IMG/VR virus record: IMGVR_UViG_3300032285_001383
Coordinates: 1-42,464 of that record
Origin: a virus
Strand: one strand, 5' to 3'
Length of the DNA stretch: 42,464 nt
Position 1 is the stretch's first letter; every line of letters begins with the position of its first letter. Both the position numbers and the translations under genes were made by a program. Positions 39,590 through 42,464 of this stretch are shown one piece after another. A model generated the notes under the pieces. It saw only the letters and a list, made by a program, of their open reading frames with translations. It had not been told where the DNA came from and ran no database searches.

Positions 39590-40203
39590 TTATTCAAGTT
39601 CCATGAACCCGAGTCCTTCGCCAACTCCGAACCCTTCGCCTTGAGCAACTCTGGAATTATTGAGATCTGTAATATCTGATTCTTCGCTAGAAGATTCATC
39701 AAGATCAACTCCATTCATTGCTGCTTGGAACTTCATTTTACGCTCTTCTTTCTTTCTCATAGCATTTAATATTTCATTAAGCTCTAAGATAGAAAGTGTT
39801 GATTCTAACTCGTCAAAGTTTTTCCAATGACCAAGTAAGAAAGCTTCGGACTCCAGGGAGCGTAGATCTAGTTCGTCCCAACTAGAGCTGCTCCCAGAAG
39901 GTTTGGGTCTGTTAATTTCAAACCGCCACAAATTTCTAAAATCTTCATCATTGTAGGAATTTCAACTAATTCTTCAAACTTATCTGTATCTTTTGATAGT
40001 TCTGGTTTAAATACCTCTAGGCATATCATTGCTGCTTTAATGAAAACATCCATTGCTGCATCTTCATTGCCATCTTCTGTGTCTTCCATCTGCTTAATAG
40101 TAGCCATAAACTTTCTAAGCTGCTTAATAGGTAGAGGTCTCAACTCAATGGTTGATCCATCACTTAATTCAATTTCCAAAATATCATATACTGTTGTTGC
40201 CAA
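39590..40203 (-). CDS. Tail assembly chaperone, -1 frameshift product (gpGT-like, about 204 aa)
   Basis: This is the extended chaperone made by programmed frameshifting, the counterpart of lambda gpGT. The upstream frame is read to the canonical slippery heptamer C-CCA-AAC (minus strand, + coordinates 39901-39907). Ribosomes slip back by one base into the downstream frame, giving residues 1-101 of the first ORF fused to PSGSSSSWDELDLRSLESEA and on to the stop at 39590. The downstream ORF (113 aa) has no ATG: its first codon is TTG within the overlap, which fits expression only by frameshift. The product is expected to bridge the tape measure and the major tail protein. Confidence 0.88.
39868..40203 (-). 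CDS. Tail assembly chaperone, unshifted product (gpG-like, 111 aa)
   Basis: The shorter, abundant chaperone that coats the tape measure during tail assembly. The protein is acidic and helical (IELRPLPIKQLRKFMATIKQ, then MEDTEDGNEDAAMDVFIKAA) and ends LLGAALVGTN just past the frameshift site. The start codon is TTG at 40203, clearly supported by AAGGAG six bases before it; no ATG is in a better place. An extended -10 promoter and, just beyond, a terminator hairpin precede it. The position between the major tail protein and the tape measure is diagnostic. Confidence 0.88.
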   Translation of the reverse strand: MATTVYDILEIELSDGSTIELRPLPIKQLRKFMATIKQMEDTEDGNEDAAMDVFIKAAMICLEVFKPELSKDTDKFEELVEIPTMMKILEICGGLKLTDPNLLGAALVGTN

Positions 40204-40226
40204 TTGTAGCTCCTTTGTTTAGTTAA

Positions 40227-40235
40227 ATTATACCA
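40227..40235 (-). promoter_or_regulatory. Extended -10 promoter before the tail chaperone genes
   Basis: TGGTATAAT on the minus strand, 23 bases before the TTG start, is identical to the element at 14728-14736. A weak -35 match (TTGTGT) lies 16 bases upstream. Because a terminator hairpin lies just upstream, this promoter would restart transcription for the chaperone, tape measure and tail genes. Confidence 0.6.
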
Positions 40236-40262
40236 ATAGAATGGGTAGACACAAATTCAGAG

Positions 40263-40284
40263 GCCCCGTCATTTCTGACGGGGC
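40263..40284 (-). terminator. GC-rich hairpin terminator after the major tail protein
   Basis: On the minus strand a perfect 9-bp stem, GCCCCGTCA paired with TGACGGGGC, is closed by a GAAA tetraloop (a stable GNRA loop). It lies 28 bases beyond the major tail protein stop, in a strikingly GC-rich island inside A+T-rich DNA. The downstream bases are only mildly T-rich (CTCTGAATTTGTG), so it is a terminator or 3' end protector with a poor U tract. Confidence 0.7.
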
Positions 40285-40312
40285 TTGAATATTATTAAAT
40301 TGTTATTTAGTT

Positions 40313-41056
40313 TTAGACAGTTCCATAAACACGGTCAATTACTACACCGTATTCTGATCCTGCATAGCTATTTGAACGATCATCTGGAAGGCAACGGAAG
40401 TTCACTGGGAACACTGTTGCTGAATCACGCTTAAGAGCATGCATTGTTGTATCTACTGATACAACACGACGTGCTACATAAACACGCTCCTTCTGACGAA
40501 TTGAACCCTGTGCACCTGCTGAACCAAACTTGCTTCCTTGTGTGTAAGCTGGAGCATTTCCAACTGCAATTAGAGTACGCTCTACTGGAGCATCTCCAAG
40601 AGCACCTGCTGCAAGGTTAAGTGTTGCACCTGCTTGATCAGTAGATTGAACCTTAACTGCAGAGTATGTAGGAACTGCATTGATTGTTGAACCTGTTGTA
40701 TTTACATAGTAAGAATCCATTTGACCCCATGAAAGAGTAAGATTCTCAAGTGTACCTTCTGTAAGTTCTGTCTTAAGCATAACTTTAAGTGTTTGCTTGA
40801 ATAAACGAGCTGCATCAAGAAGTTGATCAACTTGAACTTCACCGTATGAAGGCTCATAAGAAACTTCAAATCCTGTTGCTGTATATCCAACTTCACGATA
40901 GTCTGCTGATGACAGGAGACCTGTACGAGCTGAGCCTGAAGCTGGTAGGATACCTGCTAGAGTTGTGTTATCTGTTGCTGGACGAGCATCACCATTTACG
41001 TTTGAAATGAAGATATCCGCTGCACCTACAATAATATTTTTTGTACTATTAGCCAT
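40313..41056 (-). CDS. Major tail protein (tube subunit, 247 aa)
   Basis: The predicted tail-tube subunit. The N-terminus (MANSTKNIIVGAADIFISNV) and the segment GYTATGFEVSYEPSYGEVQV are typical of siphovirus tube proteins of this size. The helix DQLLDAARLFKQTLKVMLKT sits between beta strands, as in the tube fold. The gene has its own promoter region and the strongest leader in the tail block (AAGGTGG before the ATG), and it is followed by a terminator hairpin, which fits a highly expressed single gene. It precedes the tail chaperone pair, the standard order. Confidence 0.87.
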   Translation of the reverse strand: MANSTKNIIVGAADIFISNVNGDARPATDNTTLAGILPASGSARTGLLSSADYREVGYTATGFEVSYEPSYGEVQVDQLLDAARLFKQTLKVMLKTELTEGTLENLTLSWGQMDSYYVNTTGSTINAVPTYSAVKVQSTDQAGATLNLAAGALGDAPVERTLIAVGNAPAYTQGSKFGSAGAQGSIRQKERVYVARRVVSVDTTMHALKRDSATVFPVNFRCLPDDRSNSYAGSEYGVVIDRVYGTV

Positions 41057-41111
41057 TTTTTTATTTCACCACCTTATTTTATTTAGATTAAAAAACCTAA
41101 AAATAAGACAA

Positions 41112-41157
41112 TTTACTTCCTCAAGTAAAACTATAGCAGCAATGCTTAATAAATCAA
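41112..41157 (-). promoter_or_regulatory. Promoter and dyad upstream of the major tail protein
   Basis: Minus-strand TTGATT (41152-41157) and TATAGT (41130-41135), 16 bases apart, make a plausible promoter in the 106-base gap. Directly downstream is an inverted repeat with arms TTTACTT and AAGTAAA and a GAGG centre (41112-41129), covering the likely start point. Followed by a T-rich stretch, the same repeat could instead be a weak terminator for the upstream genes. A strong AAGGTGG ribosome binding site completes the leader. Confidence 0.5.
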
Positions 41158-41162
41158 AGTTT

Positions 41163-41678
41163 CTAGGTATATCTACCAGTAAGTACGTCTACTTCACGGG
41201 TGTATGAATAGGTTATAGAAATCAGACCATTCATGAACCCGCCTTCATTTGCAAACGGTTGAACTGGATCTGCTGAATCAATCTTAAAATAATGATAGAC
41301 GTATGGGCTGTTTGCTGACAAAGACAGATTAACGTCTTTTGCTGTTAAATCATATCTTCTAAACAGGTCTGTAGCCAAGTTTATGATTGTTTGAATTTCA
41401 GCTTGATCTCTTGATACCACATCAAATGTTATTGTTTCTTCGCTTAACCACCATTGAGTACCCATGTTACTCTGCATAATGTCATAAATGATATATGTTT
41501 TGCCTGGAAGTAGGTTGTTGAATTCAGGTACCTGTTGTGCGGGTATAACGGGCTCTAGGGGGACGTTGAAGCCATCTGCTATGTAATCATTAAGGTCAAT
41601 TAATCCCTTGCCTTGTAGCTCCTGTAAAAGGGCTTTACGCACATCATACGATGCGACATATTTATAATTAACTGTCAT
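41163..41678 (-). CDS. Tail terminator-like protein (171 aa)
   Basis: The protein that caps the tail tube and connects it to the head. Features that fit are an N-terminal helix (YDVRKALLQELQGKGLIDLN), then beta strands with KTYIIYDIMQSNMGTQWWLS, and a helix EIQTIINLATDLFRRYDLTA. The end (GLISITYSYTREVDVLTGRY) is the kind of beta hairpin seen in gpU/gp17-like proteins. Position between the gp10-like gene and the major tail protein is canonical. It overlaps the upstream gene by four bases. No motif gives independent proof. Confidence 0.72.
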   Translation of the reverse strand: MTVNYKYVASYDVRKALLQELQGKGLIDLNDYIADGFNVPLEPVIPAQQVPEFNNLLPGKTYIIYDIMQSNMGTQWWLSEETITFDVVSRDQAEIQTIINLATDLFRRYDLTAKDVNLSLSANSPYVYHYFKIDSADPVQPFANEGGFMNGLISITYSYTREVDVLTGRYT

Positions 41679-42403
41679 CTGATAATCTCCCGTCCTGCTA
41701 CTACTGATTCTACAACCTGCATGGTAATTCTTCTCATATCTGCAATTCCAGCATTTTTTCTGGTTAAAGCCAATGATGCCTCATGAGCTATTTTCTCATA
41801 CAATCCAGATGAATTCATAACTACTTGAGCATTTTTTTGATACCAGGCTGACATAAACATAGCCAAAGAATCTTTAACAAATCTGCCACCTGGGTTTTTA
41901 ATATTTATTCTTGTTCCTGGTGCTACAAATCTTGGTTCAAATCCATCTGAAAATACTTGTACATTTTTAGTAACATAGTTGATCTCTATGCCTTTTTCCA
42001 TAATTCTAGCCTTGTCTCTGAATACATTTCTTTTTGAAACATACCCCCCACCTTTACCCCTTGTAGATAATTCTATGGGGATGGGCACGGGAGTCTTTGA
42101 AGGTAAGAATCTTGCTTCTGTTATAAATGATCCATTAAGCATGGTAACTCTATCTAACACAAAAAGTCTTGCTGTTGGTTTGCCAACTTTATTCCACTCA
42201 TATATATGATGCATTCTTTTTGGATTCATTGCAGAAAATCTGTCAGTGGCAAACATAAAGCGTTCTCCCAGAATAACAAATGCTGCTCTTGAAACTTCTT
42301 CAAGAAATGGTGCTTGAGTCATATATCCAATTGCTTCTACTTTAAGAGCAATTTCTCTATCTAAATTACTAAGGCTTGTTTTATCTATTGATAGTTTTAT
42401 CAT
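41675..42403 (-). CDS. HK97 gp10-like / minor head-tail joining protein (242 aa)
   Basis: A basic protein before the tail terminator, the position of HK97 gp10-like proteins. It contains a basic central region (ELSTRGKGGGYVSKRNVFRD), a segment FVAPGTRINIKNPGGRFVKD and two C-terminal helices (SAWYQKNAQVVMNSSGLYEK, LALTRKNAGIADMRRITMQV). It is longer than the usual gp10 (about 110-160), so it may carry an added N-terminal domain. The assignment is by place and general character; it could also be another joining protein. Confidence 0.6.
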   Translation of the reverse strand: MIKLSIDKTSLSNLDREIALKVEAIGYMTQAPFLEEVSRAAFVILGERFMFATDRFSAMNPKRMHHIYEWNKVGKPTARLFVLDRVTMLNGSFITEARFLPSKTPVPIPIELSTRGKGGGYVSKRNVFRDKARIMEKGIEINYVTKNVQVFSDGFEPRFVAPGTRINIKNPGGRFVKDSLAMFMSAWYQKNAQVVMNSSGLYEKIAHEASLALTRKNAGIADMRRITMQVVESVVAGREIIR

Positions 42404-42464
42404 TATCTTGGACGTTTACCCTTTGCATTGTGGCTTCATAATAGGAAACTCTTCCAAATGGATC
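42381..42464 (-). CDS. Partial head-tail connector gene (C-terminal 27 codons)
   Basis: At the right edge one frame stays open to the window end and stops at 42381. The visible end reads DPFGRVSYYEATMQRVNVQD and then NDKTINR. It overlaps the gp10-like start by 23 bases. Head closure proteins often end in a beta strand before such an overlap, and the place fits. The other two frames close within 45 bases of the edge (at about 42418 and 42438), so this is the most likely one. The start lies outside the window. Confidence 0.5.
   Translation of the reverse strand, partial: DPFGRVSYYEATMQRVNVQDNDKTINR

Overview
The window is about 42 kb of an A+T-rich, tailed double-stranded DNA phage genome with a long non-contractile tail (siphovirus type). 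Every protein gene I accept, and the single tRNA, lie on the minus strand, so transcription runs from high to low coordinates. Genes are packed with 1-14 base stop/start overlaps (TAATG, ATGA) and a few short control regions. The gene set (DnaE-type polymerase with an intact PHP site, Cas4-like nuclease, RuvC, RecA-like protein, DnaB/DnaG-like proteins, gp32-like SSB, MerR-like HTH) resembles phages of Actinobacteria. The low GC content would suit a low-GC aquatic actinobacterium. That host assignment is inference from gene content and cannot be proven here.

In transcription order the layout is as follows. (1) 42464-39590: head-tail connection and tail start, with a partial connector gene, a gp10-like protein, a tail terminator, the major tail protein, and the tail assembly chaperone pair joined by a -1 frameshift at CCCAAAC. 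(2) 39571-18911: a 1781-residue tape measure, a distal-tail-like protein, and about 14 kb of large tail/adhesin genes with FN3-like, IPT/TIG-like and lectin-like segments, followed by small coiled-coil and accessory genes. (3) 18911-17395: an HNH endonuclease, a promoter, a metallophosphoesterase and a holin-like membrane protein. (4) 17375-5293: replication, recombination and repair (zinc ribbon, HTH regulator, helicase-associated gene, DnaB helicase, primase, SSB, DnaE, RecA, a PD-(D/E)XK resolvase-like protein, Cas4-like nuclease, RuvC, several tiny zinc-ribbon proteins). (5) 5293-2976: a sugar/modification cassette (GT25, Nmad1-like, GT2-like, SAM methyltransferase). (6) 2969-429: FmdB-like zinc ribbon, small terminase, large terminase. 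(7) 393-23: a small unknown gene and tRNA-Asn.

Portal, protease and capsid genes are absent. They would be expected downstream of terL, off the left edge, and would lead back into the connector genes cut by the right edge. The window is therefore probably part of a larger, circularly represented genome. No integrase, repressor or recognisable endolysin is present.

Control signals stand out. There is a full-consensus sigma-70 promoter (TTGACA-18-TATAAT) inside the methyltransferase gene whose start point falls on the FmdB ATG, which suggests a leaderless terminase mRNA. A second -35/-10 promoter precedes the phosphoesterase. Five extended -10 elements, TG(A/G)TATA(A/C)T, sit in the few intergenic gaps. 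A GAAA-loop terminator hairpin separates the major tail protein from the chaperones. Three genes that a length cut-off easily misses were recovered: FmdB-like (58 aa), an HTH protein (53 aa) and a coiled-coil protein (59 aa).
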